Shown: piece by piece, positions 42,907 through 51,469 of the stretch
Layout of the letters: each line of letters opens with the position of its first letter
How positions within the stretch are numbered: position 1 is the first letter of the stretch
Source: Pseudomonas entomophila
Lineage (GTDB): Bacteria > Pseudomonadota > Gammaproteobacteria > Pseudomonadales > Pseudomonadaceae
Direction: 5' to 3'
Assembly: GCF_018417595.1 (NCBI RefSeq)
Contig: NZ_CP070982.1
Location: 1,575,501 to 1,639,500 of the forward strand
DNA: 64,000 nt
Made by a program: the position numbers and the translations under genes
The notes under the pieces: model-generated
Databases searched by the model: none
Told to the model about the DNA's origin: nothing
What the model saw: the letters and a program-made list of their open reading frames with translations, nothing else

Positions 42907-43461
42907 ATGAATGTTAGGGGCATTAAAGATCTTTGTGTTTCTTTGTTTGCCGAGCTGCGAGCTGCCGTGGCATACAGGGCGATCCCTGTGTCTGCGGAAG
43001 ATTCGTATATTCTGAGGGGATTCAAGTGGCGTGATCTTCCCAGCGTGCGCCGGCTCTATCGTGACCTTAATCCAGAGGGGCGTCTGTCCTGGCTGCGCCT
43101 GGTTATCGGGCTGCTTTCATATCGCAAGTTACTTCTCGTCATCGAGAATTCTGATCGCGATATCGTGGGTATTGACCTTTTCTATTTCAATGTCCGGGAC
43201 GTTTCAGAGGCAACGGTGCATGAGGGGTTTGTAGGGGTTTCCGAAGCCTACCGCGGTTTGGGGTTGGCAACCAAAATGCGTGTTGCCGCCAAGGGGCACT
43301 TTAAACGCAATGGGCTGGCCGGTATCTCGACCCGAATCGCTCAGGATAATCCCGCGTCGCTTCTGTCTGCGTTGAAGTCCGGGTTTGAAATCGTAGAAAC
43401 CCATGTGTCGAATAATGTTGATAACCATTACATGGTTTGCAGTCTTGGAGACAATAAGTGA
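42907..43461 (+). CDS. GNAT-family N-acetyltransferase in the O-antigen cluster
   Basis: A 184-residue protein with a GNAT core: the acetyl-CoA loop is in the region VHEGFVGVSEAYRGLGLATK (about 100-119), where RGLGLA corresponds to the Q/RxxGxG/A motif. The N-terminal 40 residues are not recognised. No membrane segment is clear, so it is probably cytoplasmic. It should acetylate, or acylate, an amine or hydroxyl of a cluster sugar, but the substrate cannot be read. Its stop overlaps the next gene (GTGA), and with the two genes after it forms a tightly coupled triad. Confidence 0.7.
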   Translation: MNVRGIKDLCVSLFAELRAAVAYRAIPVSAEDSYILRGFKWRDLPSVRRLYRDLNPEGRLSWLRLVIGLLSYRKLLLVIENSDRDIVGIDLFYFNVRDVSEATVHEGFVGVSEAYRGLGLATKMRVAAKGHFKRNGLAGISTRIAQDNPASLLSALKSGFEIVETHVSNNVDNHYMVCSLGDNK

Positions 43462-44426
43462 CATCTTTGCGAGAGAGGTATCGTCAACTTTGTGAGGTAG
43501 AGTCCACTGTTCCTTTATTCAGTCAGTCGTGGTGGCTTGATGCTGTCGCAGGGGATGCCTGGGATGTTGTTTTTTGTGAAAAAAAAGGTGTCGTGCTGGG
43601 GAGTATGCCTTTTGTTTTAAAGAAAAAAGGCCTTTTCACCTTGTTCGCTATGCCTTCGTTAACTCAGCATCTGGGCCCTTGGGTTCGACCTATCGAAGGC
43701 AAGATGTCAAAGCGTTTGTCCTATGAAAAGGATGTCTTGACGGACTTGGTGGAAACCATTCTTTCGCGGCGCTTCGACTATTTCGACTCCAATTGGTCGT
43801 ATGCCAAGACCAACTGGCTTCCCTTCTATTGGGCTGGTTTCAAGCAAACAACCCGTTACACCTATGTGCTGGAGGACCTTTCCTGTACCGATGTTTTATG
43901 GGAACAACTCCAGGAGAACGTGCGTAGGGAAGTCAGGAAAGCTGAAGGACGGTTCAATCTTCGTGTGCGAGATGATCTGGGGGTCGATGAGTTCCTAAAG
44001 CTGAACAATCTCGTGTTTCAGCGCCAAGGCATGCAACTCCCCTACACTGAGGATTTGGTCAGGCGTATTGACGCTGCATGCGCTGAACGAGGTTGCAGAA
44101 CTATTCTGATTGCCGAAGATGCAGAGGGGCGACGTCATGCGGGTGTGTATGTCGTCTGGGATGAACACAGCGCCTATTACCTGATGGGTGGGGGGGACCC
44201 GGAGTTGCGCAATAGTGGCGCGACCAGTCTTTGCATGTGGGAAGCCATCAAGAGGGCCAGCGCCGTGACGAAAGCATTCGATTTTGAAGGCTCGATGATC
44301 GAGCCTGTTGAGCGTTTCTTTCGCGGTTTTGGCGCAACCCAAGTGCCTTACTTCTCTGTCACCAAGACCAACTCCTGGTTGCTGAAGGGCTATTTCTTTC
44401 TTCAAGACTTGAGGGCGCGCGCGTGA
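43458..44426 (+). CDS. FemAB-like/Acetyltransferase-6 GNAT protein
   Basis: A 322-residue protein resembling the Acetyltransf_6 and FemAB group, which contains two GNAT-like halves and transfers amino acids or acyl groups. Supporting stretches are the aromatic N-terminus PLFSQSWWLDAV, the central RREVRKAEGRFNLRV (near 157-171) and YYLMGGGDPELRNSGATSLC near 239-258, followed by FDFEGSMIEPVERFFRGFGA, a pattern common in these proteins. No signal peptide is present. The substrate is unknown; amino-acyl or acyl decoration of an O-antigen amino sugar is my inference. The GTG at 43458 overlaps the previous stop. It contains an A8 tract at 43579-43586 and a G7 tract at 44190-44196. Confidence 0.68.
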   Translation: MTSLRERYRQLCEVESTVPLFSQSWWLDAVAGDAWDVVFCEKKGVVLGSMPFVLKKKGLFTLFAMPSLTQHLGPWVRPIEGKMSKRLSYEKDVLTDLVETILSRRFDYFDSNWSYAKTNWLPFYWAGFKQTTRYTYVLEDLSCTDVLWEQLQENVRREVRKAEGRFNLRVRDDLGVDEFLKLNNLVFQRQGMQLPYTEDLVRRIDAACAERGCRTILIAEDAEGRRHAGVYVVWDEHSAYYLMGGGDPELRNSGATSLCMWEAIKRASAVTKAFDFEGSMIEPVERFFRGFGATQVPYFSVTKTNSWLLKGYFFLQDLRARA

Positions 44427-45778
44427 TGGCCGGCCATGGTTGGCCTAATCTGGCCATCTTGCGATGGCTGGAATCACTGCTGGGTGAGCGTTTTGGCCTG
44501 GAGATAGTGTTGGCGCTGCGCGGAGACAGGCTCTGCCTCTCCCTGCCGGGGCGGCCAGGTTGCATTGACTTTGCGGTCAATGATTCGGCATTCAGTGGTC
44601 CCATAGCCAGCATTCCGGTGGCCTCCTGGCCTGCCAAGGAGGAAGGTTGGCAATCTGTCTGGCTCGATGAGTTGAAGGCGCCTGGCGTATCGTCGTTGCG
44701 TTCGCCGCTGATAGCCCGGACTCCGGAAGGATTGGACGTCGATTATGACGTATTGGGTTTCGTCTACTGGATGCTTGCACGGTGTGAGGAAGTGACGTCC
44801 GAAGAGATTGATGAGCATGGCCGATTTCCTGCTCGTGCATCTCACGCCTTTCAGCAGGGTTATCATGATCGCCCGATCGTTGATGAATGGTTGGCCGTGC
44901 TGGGGCAAATGATTTGCCGGCAATGGGGCGTGACTCTCAACCTGCGTCCATTCACCGTGTCTGTCTCACATGATGTGGACGAACCGAGTCGCTATGCTTT
45001 TCGATCCTTCAAGGGGTTGATCAGGGCCATGGGGGGGGACCTGCTGCGGCGTAAAGATCCGCTTGCAGCCCTGAGAGCGCCATTGCTGAAGATGACCAGC
45101 CGACGGCGTATCAGTACTCTGGATCCGAGCAACACCTTTGACTGGTTGATGGCCGAGTCGGAGCGGCGCGGATTGGTCAGTGCGTTCTATTTTATTTGTG
45201 GGCGAACCGACCCGGGGAAAGATGCTGACTACGAGATCGAGCATCCCGCTATACGCTCGCTGTTGCGGGATATTCATGGACGTGGGCATGAAATAGGCCT
45301 GCACCCTAGTTATGGCACGTTCCTTTCACCTGACACGCTTGAATCGGAAGCTGCTCGGCTACGGAAGGTCTGTGCCGAAGAAGGCGTCCTTCAGGCGCAA
45401 TGGGGGGGGCGAATGCACTTCCTCCGCTGGCGGCATCCGATTACCTTGAATGCCTGGGAGCGAGCCGGAATGACCTACGACAGCACGTTGGGGTATGCGG
45501 AGTTGCCAGGTTTTCGCTGCGGAACATGTCACGAATATCAGGCCTTTGATCCGGTCGCCCAGCAGCCTTTGAAACTACGTATTCGTCCGCTGATCGTCAT
45601 GGACGTTACGTTGCTCAGTAGCAGCTACTTGGGATTGACGGAAGAAGCAGCTTACCAGTTAAGCATGGGGCTGCGGGACGCGTGCAAGGCGGTGGGCGGC
45701 AACTTCACCCTGCTCTGGCATAACTCCAATCTTCAAAGTGTTGAAGAGCGCAGGCTCTACAGTCGTATATTGGGTTAG
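44423..45778 (+). CDS. Polysaccharide deacetylase-like protein
   Basis: A 451-residue protein with an N-terminal region of about 170 residues of unknown role (similar to the domain often found before this deacetylase type) and a NodB-like domain from about residue 175. The first metal motif is SHDVDEP, in place of TFDD. The second motif reads GHEIGLHPSYGTF, keeping one His but lacking the second His of the usual HxxxH. LLWHNS near the end gives another candidate ligand. No signal peptide is visible, so it is probably cytoplasmic or membrane-associated. GTG 44423 and ATG 44426 are both possible starts, overlapping the previous gene. Two G8 tracts lie at 45031-45038 and 45412-45419. Confidence 0.72.
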   Translation: MMAGHGWPNLAILRWLESLLGERFGLEIVLALRGDRLCLSLPGRPGCIDFAVNDSAFSGPIASIPVASWPAKEEGWQSVWLDELKAPGVSSLRSPLIARTPEGLDVDYDVLGFVYWMLARCEEVTSEEIDEHGRFPARASHAFQQGYHDRPIVDEWLAVLGQMICRQWGVTLNLRPFTVSVSHDVDEPSRYAFRSFKGLIRAMGGDLLRRKDPLAALRAPLLKMTSRRRISTLDPSNTFDWLMAESERRGLVSAFYFICGRTDPGKDADYEIEHPAIRSLLRDIHGRGHEIGLHPSYGTFLSPDTLESEAARLRKVCAEEGVLQAQWGGRMHFLRWRHPITLNAWERAGMTYDSTLGYAELPGFRCGTCHEYQAFDPVAQQPLKLRIRPLIVMDVTLLSSSYLGLTEEAAYQLSMGLRDACKAVGGNFTLLWHNSNLQSVEERRLYSRILG

Positions 45779-45785
45779 GTGGGAC

Positions 45786-47150
45786 ATGAATACTGTGCGT
45801 CAAAAGCTGGGCTCGTGGCGTGGTCTCTATCGAGTGCCGATGGCGCGCTTGATCTTGATCACGTCCATTTTATTGTACGCCTTGGCGATCATGCTTGGGC
45901 AGGAACGCTACCTGTCGGTTGAACATGCGTTCTGGGGTTTTAATGTCCCGTCGTACGATCCTTTGAGCCTGATGGTGATGATGGGGCTTTTGATATTGCC
46001 CGCAACCTCGATGCCGCTTCGTTTCAATAGGGTATCATCGCTATTTATTTATGCCTTGATGTTTTTTGTTTATGTGCCGGCGTTGGTGATCGGCACGCTG
46101 AATAGAGCTGATGCGTTAGATCATTATTTTTTTCTGTTTCTCTCGTTTGCGCTGGGTGTATTCGTATGTTCGTTGCTTGTCCGTTCGGGCAAGGCGCTGC
46201 CTGAGACGAACGTGCCGCCCTCCCGGCTCATGATTTCTATCGCTGTCGTGGGCAGCGTGGTCTGCTTTGTGAGTCTGTACAGCGTCTATCGAGACGTCAT
46301 TTATTTTTCGGGCTTGAATGAGATTTATGCGCAGCGTGAGAAAGGTGCGGCAACCTCTTTGTTTATTGGTTATTGTCAAGTCTACTTGGCGTACTTTTTC
46401 TCACCGATTCTTTTTGTCTATGGGTTGTTGTATCGAAGGTACTTTTTATTTGGTCTAGGGCTGGCTGGGTTTGTTTTCACTTACATGATCACTGCTGAAC
46501 GGACGGTCATCTTGTTACCGGTGATGCTCTGGGGTGTGGCCAGGGTCTTTCGCACGGTCGGGTATGGTGTGGCGAGCGCGTCCGGGCTTTTTCTGCTCGG
46601 GGCATTGTTAGTGACAATGGTCTCGTTGTTTTTCCAAGATGTCGGTGCTCTTTCGCAGTTGGGTTTGTACATTTTCATGCGGCTCATCGCGATTCCAGGG
46701 CTGTTCGTGACCCAGTACTTTGATCTGTTCTCAGAGCAAGGCTTCACCCACTGGTCACACGTGTCGGTGATCGGCAGCATGATCGATGTCCCCGCAGCCT
46801 ACGTGACAGATGAGAAATGGCCTGCACTGGGTAAGATTTTGGCAGAGCGGGTACTGGGCATCGAGAGCCAGTCCAATGCGGGATTCATTGCCACCGACGG
46901 TGTCGCGGCATGGGGAAGTGCCGGTGTTTTCCTGGTGTGTATGCTCTATAGCGTTTGGTTGCTGGTGCTTGACAAGGTTGCCAGGGGGTGGAGCAAGTTG
47001 TTTCTGCTCACCGCCTTGTTCCCGCTGGCCTTTATTAGCGCGAATGGTTCACTTTTTACCATGATGACCTCCTTCGGCGGCGCGTTGTGGGTGTTGCTCT
47101 TGTGGGTAGATAAATACAGATTTCGCTTTACCGGGAGGGGGGTTCAATGA
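45786..47150 (+). CDS. wzy: Candidate O-antigen polymerase Wzy
   Basis: A 454-residue integral membrane protein with about ten or more helices, a large loop after the middle of the protein (about 320-380) and no enzyme motif, which is the usual look of Wzy. Wzy proteins have little sequence identity, so the call rests on topology, AT-rich codon use, and being the only polytopic protein in the cluster besides Wzx, WbpC and WbpM. The ATG at 45786 follows AGGTGGG. It should polymerise flipped O-units in the periplasm, working with the two Wzz proteins. The stop overlaps the next gene as ATGA. Confidence 0.75.
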   Translation: MNTVRQKLGSWRGLYRVPMARLILITSILLYALAIMLGQERYLSVEHAFWGFNVPSYDPLSLMVMMGLLILPATSMPLRFNRVSSLFIYALMFFVYVPALVIGTLNRADALDHYFFLFLSFALGVFVCSLLVRSGKALPETNVPPSRLMISIAVVGSVVCFVSLYSVYRDVIYFSGLNEIYAQREKGAATSLFIGYCQVYLAYFFSPILFVYGLLYRRYFLFGLGLAGFVFTYMITAERTVILLPVMLWGVARVFRTVGYGVASASGLFLLGALLVTMVSLFFQDVGALSQLGLYIFMRLIAIPGLFVTQYFDLFSEQGFTHWSHVSVIGSMIDVPAAYVTDEKWPALGKILAERVLGIESQSNAGFIATDGVAAWGSAGVFLVCMLYSVWLLVLDKVARGWSKLFLLTALFPLAFISANGSLFTMMTSFGGALWVLLLWVDKYRFRFTGRGVQ

Positions 47151-47755
47151 TTGGATATATCTACTCGAGGCTCGTCAAGAAGGCGAGGGGGGTCGCGCGA
47201 GTTGACTCGAAAATTCCCAGGACCTCTAAAGTCGAGTCGGGATGTACCGTGATTGAAAGTAGTTTCGGTGATCATTCATTCTGTGGTTATGATTGCTCGT
47301 TTATACGTGTGTCTGTCGGGAGCTTCTGCTCTATTGCTAGCCGTGTTGTGGTCGGTGGTGCGCGCCACCCGATTGAATACGTCTCGACCAGCCCAGTATT
47401 TCTTGCCCATAAAGAAAGCATCAAGAAAAAGTTCTCTCGTCATGACTATCGTTGGGAACCGGTGACAACCATCGGCAACGATGTATGGATCGGTGAAGGG
47501 GTTTACATCAAAGGCGGCGTGACGATCGGAACCGGTGCTGTCATTGGCATGGGCAGTGTAGTTACAAAAGATGTACCGCCTTACGCGATCTATGCGGGAA
47601 ACCCTGCTCGGCTGATACGATATCGTTTTCCAGAGGCGATCATCGAGGGCTTGTTGGCGAGCCGCTGGTGGGAGTACTCGGACGAGAAGTTGACAGAAAG
47701 TGCTGCGTTATTCACCGATCCTGAAGGTTTTTTGAAAAGTCAAGGGTTACTATGA
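47147..47755 (+). CDS. CatB/Vat-type hexapeptide O-acetyltransferase
   Basis: A 202-residue left-handed beta-helix protein. It has hexapeptide repeats (for example [20 protein letters not shown] near 109-128), the loop with [10 protein letters not shown] containing the probable catalytic His, and the terminal [20 protein letters not shown] that is typical of the xenobiotic/Vat-like acetyltransferase family. In an O-antigen cluster the likely job is acetyl-CoA dependent O-acetylation of a sugar nucleotide or lipid-linked unit. It starts in the wzy stop and its own stop overlaps the next gene, so wzy, this gene and the glycosyltransferase are translationally coupled. Confidence 0.85.
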   Translation: MIGYIYSRLVKKARGVARVDSKIPRTSKVESGCTVIESSFGDHSFCGYDCSFIRVSVGSFCSIASRVVVGGARHPIEYVSTSPVFLAHKESIKKKFSRHDYRWEPVTTIGNDVWIGEGVYIKGGVTIGTGAVIGMGSVVTKDVPPYAIYAGNPARLIRYRFPEAIIEGLLASRWWEYSDEKLTESAALFTDPEGFLKSQGLL

Positions 47756-48894
47756 AGATTCTGCACCTTTGCCTATCTTGCTTTTATATTGATGGCTACC
47801 GTTACCAAGAGAATGAATTGGTGCGCGAGCATGTGGCAGCAGGGCATGATGTTCTTGTTGTTGCATCCACCGAGACTTACGTTGATAACTTGTCGCTGGG
47901 TTATATCAACCCAGGGGAGTACGTGGGGAGTGATGGGGCTACTGTTATCCGGCTTCCGTATGCCGGACCATTCCCATTCTTCGTAAAGAAAAAACTGAGA
48001 ATACACACCGCGCTTGCCAGCCTTCTGGAAAAGTTTGCCCCCGATGTCATGGTTTTTCACGGGCTCTGTGGATGGGAGCTCCATACAGTCGCGCGCTATA
48101 AACGGTCCAACCCACATGTCCGTTTGTATGTCGACAGTCATGAGGATGCCAACAACAGCGCCGTCGGGGTGCTGTCTAAATTGCTGCATCGCTACTACTA
48201 TCGGCCGATTATTCAGCGCGCCTTGCCTTGGATCGACAAGGTCCTCTGCATCTCGCTCGAGACCATCGAGTTTTGCCGTAATCAATACGGCATATCAACC
48301 CAGGAAATGGAATTCTTCCCGTTGGGTGGGCATATTGCCAGCGACGAGGAGTATGAGGCCAACCGCAGCGAGGCCAGGGCTGCTCTGGGCTTGAGCGATA
48401 AAAATGTTGTCTTCCTCCAGTCGGGCAAGTTTGACGCGAAGAAAAAGCTCGTCGAGAGTCTGACCGCGTTTGCCTCTACCCGTAACGAGGATTTTCGTTT
48501 CCTCATCGTCGGTAAGGTGCATGACTCCATCGCGAACGAGGTGGCTGCACTCTCGGCTGCGGATCCAAGGGTCCAGGCATTGGGGTGGAAAACCGCCGAT
48601 GAACTGTATCGGTTGCTGTGCGCCGCAGATGTGTACGTCCAGCCCGGTAGTCAGTCGGCCACCATGCAGATGAGCCTCTGCGCCCGCAGGCCGGTCATCG
48701 TCGCTGAGGTCCCCAGCCATGAGCCCTTTGTAAAGGGCAACGGCTGGGCTGTCACGGGGCAGCGCCAGTTGCAGGAGGCCTTCGCCGCGGTTGAGCACGA
48801 CCCGCTGATTCTGTGCCAAATGTCACAGCGTTCTTTGGAAATCGCATCGGACCTTTTAGACTATCGCCGCATGGCGAAGCGCCTTTTGGTTTAA
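47752..48894 (+). CDS. GT4-family glycosyltransferase
   Basis: A 380-residue GT-B fold glycosyltransferase. The N-terminal domain starts [20 protein letters not shown], and the C-terminal group 1 transferase domain has [17 protein letters not shown] (near 222) as the sugar-nucleotide entry loop and [20 protein letters not shown], where an acidic EX7E is not fully preserved. It should add one sugar of the O-unit on the cytoplasmic face. As the only transferase besides the WbuB-like and PglC-like proteins, it is the best candidate for the diacetamido uronic acid, but this is inference. ATGA overlap with the preceding gene. Confidence 0.82.
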   Translation: MKILHLCLSCFYIDGYRYQENELVREHVAAGHDVLVVASTETYVDNLSLGYINPGEYVGSDGATVIRLPYAGPFPFFVKKKLRIHTALASLLEKFAPDVMVFHGLCGWELHTVARYKRSNPHVRLYVDSHEDANNSAVGVLSKLLHRYYYRPIIQRALPWIDKVLCISLETIEFCRNQYGISTQEMEFFPLGGHIASDEEYEANRSEARAALGLSDKNVVFLQSGKFDAKKKLVESLTAFASTRNEDFRFLIVGKVHDSIANEVAALSAADPRVQALGWKTADELYRLLCAADVYVQPGSQSATMQMSLCARRPVIVAEVPSHEPFVKGNGWAVTGQRQLQEAFAAVEHDPLILCQMSQRSLEIASDLLDYRRMAKRLLV

Positions 48895-48907
48895 CCACGG
48901 AATTGAT

Positions 48908-50044
48908 ATGGCCCACTACCAGATTTGTACCCAGTGCATCATGGACACGCGTGATCCCAGGATCACGTTCGATGCGCACGGGGTCTGCGACTACTGCAAC
49001 AATTTTCAGAGCACGATCAAGCCGAATTGGCACACCGATGAGCGTGGCGAGGCCGAGCTCATGGCGATGGCCGAAAAAATCAAAGCCCACGGTCGTGGCA
49101 AGGACTTCGACTGCATCATCGGTCTGAGCGGTGGGCTGGACAGTTCCTATGCGGCTTATGTGGCCAAGGAAAAAATGGGCTTGCGCCCGTTGCTTTTCCA
49201 CGTGGACGCGGGTTGGAACACCGATCAGGCAGTTGGCAACATCGAAAAGCTGGTCGACGGCCTTGGCTTGGACCTGTACACAGAGGTAATCAACTGGGAA
49301 GAGATGAAGGATCTGCAGGTCGCGTTTCTTCGCTCCCAGATTGCCGACCAGGACCTGCCACAGGATGCAGCCTTTTTCTCGGGGCTGTACAAATTTGCTC
49401 GCCAGCACCGTATCAAGTACGTCTTGACGGGAGCAAACTACTCGACAGAATGCTGCCGTGAGCCAGAGGAGTGGGGCGGGTATCCAGGGATCGACAAGAC
49501 ACTGTTCAAGGATATCCACACCCGTTTCGGCTCTCGCCCGCTGAAATCATTCCCGTTGACCGATATTCTGGTCTACAAGGTGCTTTACCAGCGTCTGCTT
49601 GGGATGCAAGTGGTCAAACCGTTGAACCTGGTACCGTACATCAAGAAAGAAGCCGAAGACACGCTGGAGCAACGGTTTGGCTGGAAGCGCTTCCAGCACA
49701 AGCACCACGAGTCACGCTTCACTCGCTTTTACGAAGACTACTGGATGCCGCGAAAATTTGGGTACGAGAAGCGTCGTGCGCATTTTTCCAGTCTGATCAT
49801 GACGGGGCAGATGACTCGGGAAGCGGCACTCGAACGTATTTCCAAACCGGAACTGGACGAGAGATTCCTCACCAGCGAGTTTGAGTACGTTGCCAACAAG
49901 CTGGACCTTACGGTCGAGCAGTTGCAGGAAATCTTCAACGGCACTAACAAGACTTATCACGACTATCGCAACAAGCGATTCCTGATAGGGGTTGGTTCAA
50001 GGGTCATGAGTGCACTGGGCTTGGAGAGAAGGCTTTTCAGATGA
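48908..50044 (+). CDS. wbpG: N-acetyl sugar amidotransferase WbpG
   Basis: ATP-dependent PP-loop enzyme that converts an N-acetyl group into an acetamidino group on a uronic acid nucleotide, using ammonia from HisH2/HisF2. The 378-residue protein begins with a zinc-type cysteine set, Cys7, Cys10, Cys27 and Cys30, and has the pyrophosphatase loop GLSGGLDSS at 72-80. TGANYSTECCREPEEWGG near 176-193 is typical of the family. The wbpG-hisH2-hisF2 trio is needed for O-antigen in P. aeruginosa O5. It ends in an ATGA overlap with hisH2. Confidence 0.93.
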   Translation: MAHYQICTQCIMDTRDPRITFDAHGVCDYCNNFQSTIKPNWHTDERGEAELMAMAEKIKAHGRGKDFDCIIGLSGGLDSSYAAYVAKEKMGLRPLLFHVDAGWNTDQAVGNIEKLVDGLGLDLYTEVINWEEMKDLQVAFLRSQIADQDLPQDAAFFSGLYKFARQHRIKYVLTGANYSTECCREPEEWGGYPGIDKTLFKDIHTRFGSRPLKSFPLTDILVYKVLYQRLLGMQVVKPLNLVPYIKKEAEDTLEQRFGWKRFQHKHHESRFTRFYEDYWMPRKFGYEKRRAHFSSLIMTGQMTREAALERISKPELDERFLTSEFEYVANKLDLTVEQLQEIFNGTNKTYHDYRNKRFLIGVGSRVMSALGLERRLFR

Positions 50045-50655
50045 TCACTATCATCGATTATGGGCTGGGCAACATCCATGCCTTTGTCAACATGTACAAG
50101 CGTCTGCACATACCGGTGAACGTGGCCAGCAGTGCTGATGGCCTGCGGGGCGCCGAACGTTTGATCCTGCCAGGCGTCGGCGCATTTGATCATGCCATGG
50201 AGCGTTTGAACGCCTCTGGCATGAGGCCCACGCTGGAAGAAATGGTGACCGAGCGAAAGGTGCCGGTGCTGGGGATTTGTGTTGGCATGCAGATGTTGGC
50301 CAAAAGCAGTGATGAGGGCACATTGCCTGGCCTTGGCTGGATCGATGGTACCGTGAAATCCTTTTCTTCGGCAGCGGGTCTGAAAGATCTACCGTTGCCA
50401 CACATGGGGTGGAATGATGTCCGACCGACACCGGGTGTCGGACTGTTCAACGGCATGGAGGATGACGCCAAGTTCTACTTCCTGCATTCCTTCTATTTCG
50501 AATGCACGGAGGCAAGCAGCGTTGCTGCTTCTGCCTCCTATGGCCAGGATTTTCACTGTGCGGTTGCCCAAGGAAACATCATGGGGGTCCAGTTCCATCC
50601 AGAGAAGAGCCATCACTACGGCTCCAATCTTCTGAAGAACTTCGCGGAAATATGA
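50041..50655 (+). CDS. hisH2: HisH-like glutaminase subunit (amidotransferase partner of WbpG)
   Basis: Class I glutamine amidotransferase of 204 residues that should release ammonia from glutamine. The catalytic triad is complete: Cys80 in VLGICVGMQ, His186 and Glu188 in GVQFHPEKSH. The N-terminal IIDYGLGN is the HisH signature. It is the second HisH-type copy expected in the genome, dedicated to sugar amidination and not histidine synthesis, as inferred from its place between wbpG and hisF2. Start overlaps wbpG by four bases. Confidence 0.93.
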   Translation: MITIIDYGLGNIHAFVNMYKRLHIPVNVASSADGLRGAERLILPGVGAFDHAMERLNASGMRPTLEEMVTERKVPVLGICVGMQMLAKSSDEGTLPGLGWIDGTVKSFSSAAGLKDLPLPHMGWNDVRPTPGVGLFNGMEDDAKFYFLHSFYFECTEASSVAASASYGQDFHCAVAQGNIMGVQFHPEKSHHYGSNLLKNFAEI

Positions 50656-50656
50656 C

Positions 50657-51439
50657 ATGCTCAGGCCGAGAATAATCCCTTGCCTTTTGATTCAAGACAG
50701 TGGTTTGGTCAAGACTGTGCGTTTCAAGGACGCGAAGTACGTCGGAGACCCAATCAACGCCGTCAAGATTTTTAATGAGAAGGAAGCTGACGAGCTCATC
50801 GTGCTCGACATAGATGCTTCCATGAATGGCGTGGAGCCCAATTACAAGCAGATAGCTAACCTGGCCGCCGAGTGCCGTATGCCGCTTTGCTATGGGGGCG
50901 GTGTTCGTACGCCCGAGCAGGCGAGAAAGATTATCAGCCTCGGGGTGGAAAAAGTCGCGATCAGTTCGGCAGCGTTGGAGAATCCGCAGTTGGTAACGCG
51001 TATTGCCGAGGAAGTTGGACGGCAAAGCGTGGTCGTCGTACTGGATCACAAGAAGCGCCTGCTGGGGAGTACCCAGGACGTCTGGACTCATAACGGCACG
51101 CGCAATACCAAGCGCTCGGTTCTGGACGTTGCCGTACAAATGGCAGAGTTGGGTGCCGGTGAGATCGTCATCAACTCGATCGACAACGATGGTCGGATGA
51201 AGGGCTACGACGTGGAGCTGGCGGCCAAATTGCGTCAGTCTGTGAAAATTCCGATCACTATCCTGGGCGGTGGCGGCTCGCTCGACGACATGCACAAGGT
51301 CATCGCGAAGTGTGGCGTTGTTGGCGTCTCAGCAGGTAGCTTCTTCGTCTTCAAGGGGCCGTATCGGGCAGTCCTGATCAGCTACCCGAGCACCCAGCAA
51401 AAGGACGACATCATCTTTTCGGCACTGCAGCCTCGTTGA
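50657..51439 (+). CDS. hisF2: HisF-like ammonia-channel subunit, cyclase Asp replaced
   Basis: A 260-residue TIM-barrel protein of the HisF family. It begins MLRPRIIPCLLIQDSGLVKT; aligned with the HisF N-terminus, the catalytic Asp11 is Leu here, while the second catalytic aspartate is kept in VVVLDHKKR near 129. The phosphate-binding GGGGSLDDM near 212 is also kept. Loss of Asp11 suggests it no longer makes imidazole glycerol phosphate and instead passes ammonia from HisH2 to WbpG. It starts one base after hisH2. Confidence 0.93.
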   Translation: MLRPRIIPCLLIQDSGLVKTVRFKDAKYVGDPINAVKIFNEKEADELIVLDIDASMNGVEPNYKQIANLAAECRMPLCYGGGVRTPEQARKIISLGVEKVAISSAALENPQLVTRIAEEVGRQSVVVVLDHKKRLLGSTQDVWTHNGTRNTKRSVLDVAVQMAELGAGEIVINSIDNDGRMKGYDVELAAKLRQSVKIPITILGGGGSLDDMHKVIAKCGVVGVSAGSFFVFKGPYRAVLISYPSTQQKDDIIFSALQPR

Positions 51440-51469
51440 AGGTGTAGGGCTCCGACCTTAGGATTTCTT

